A stretch of 6,648 nucleotides of DNA from Pseudomonadota bacterium. Lineage in GTDB: Bacteria; Pseudomonadota; Alphaproteobacteria; Rhizobiales; Hyphomicrobiaceae. The stretch lies in NCBI GenBank assembly GCA_023430845.1, contig JAEYYJ010000245.1, positions 1 through 6,648 on the forward strand. The letters run 5' to 3'. Below the pieces are notes generated by a model. The model saw only the letters and a list, made by a program, of their open reading frames with translations, was not told the DNA's origin and did not search any database. Both the position numbers and the translations under genes were made by a program. This document shows, one piece after another, positions 6,570 to 6,648 of the stretch; within the stretch, counting starts at the first letter, position 1; every line of letters starts with the position of its first letter.

Positions 6570-6648
6570 ATGAATGGGGGATCGATGACGACATTCAGTC
6601 GCATTTCGATGGCCGCCGTCGCTGCACTGATCGTGGGTATGGGCCCCG
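6570..6648 (+). CDS. N-terminus of a probable secreted or membrane protein (partial)
   Basis: Only 26 codons are inside the window, so the protein cannot be named. They begin MNGGSMTTFSRISM and continue with a hydrophobic stretch AAVAALIVGMG, the pattern of a Sec signal peptide or a first membrane helix, with Arg11 as the basic residue before the core. The ATG at 6570 has GGAG 10 bases upstream. A second in-frame ATG at 6585 is possible; it has GGGGGA only 3 bases upstream, which is too close for a normal site. The frame is open to the right edge. The long empty region upstream suggests it has its own promoter. Confidence 0.55.
   Translation, partial: MNGGSMTTFSRISMAAVAALIVGMGP

Noticed and set aside
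6284..6604. A 106-codon minus-strand open frame near the right edge
   Set aside because: No recognisable motif, and it overlaps the start of the plus-strand gene with a signal-peptide-like N-terminus.

Overview
The window is GC-rich DNA with mostly ordinary housekeeping genes. The protein types suggest an alphaproteobacterium, probably of the Hyphomicrobiales (Rhizobiales) or a relative. The clues are a potassium-independent type membrane pyrophosphatase, an alphaproteobacterial-looking iron superoxide dismutase, a bactofilin, and intergenic DNA full of GC-rich palindromes. This placement is inferred from reading the proteins, not from a search.

Layout, left to right. (1) 1-541, minus strand: N-terminal 180 residues of a 3-hydroxyacyl-CoA dehydrogenase of the lambda-crystallin type, cut by the window edge. 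(2) 542-969: a non-coding stretch packed with consecutive hairpins, including a roughly 108-bp imperfect palindrome at 669-776. (3) 970-3108, minus strand: hppA, a complete 712-residue proton-pumping pyrophosphatase, followed by a large stem-loop and a hairpin with a T-rich tail. (4) 3109-3473: leader and promoter region of hppA. (5) 3474-4280, minus strand: a short-chain dehydrogenase/reductase. (6) 4281-4552: a divergent intergenic region with an operator-like inverted repeat. (7) 4553-5104, plus strand: a bactofilin, a cytoskeletal beta-helix protein. (8) 5134-5163: a hairpin shared by two converging genes. (9) 5190-5783, minus strand: a complete iron-type superoxide dismutase. (10) 5784-6569: 786 bp with no gene I can support. 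(11) 6570 to the right edge, plus strand: the start of a gene whose product begins with a signal-peptide-like segment.

The genes do not form an obvious operon or pathway. The dehydrogenase, hppA, the SDR gene and the dismutase gene are all on the minus strand but are separated by long gaps and hairpins, so each is probably transcribed on its own. Common threads are loose: redox chemistry with NAD (dehydrogenase, SDR), energy conservation from pyrophosphate (hppA), oxidative stress defence (SOD) and cell-shape scaffolding (bactofilin). I found no CRISPR array, phage gene, transposase, tRNA or rRNA, and no convincing new biological system. The least explained parts are the hairpin cluster at 606-962 and the gene-free stretch at 5784-6569.
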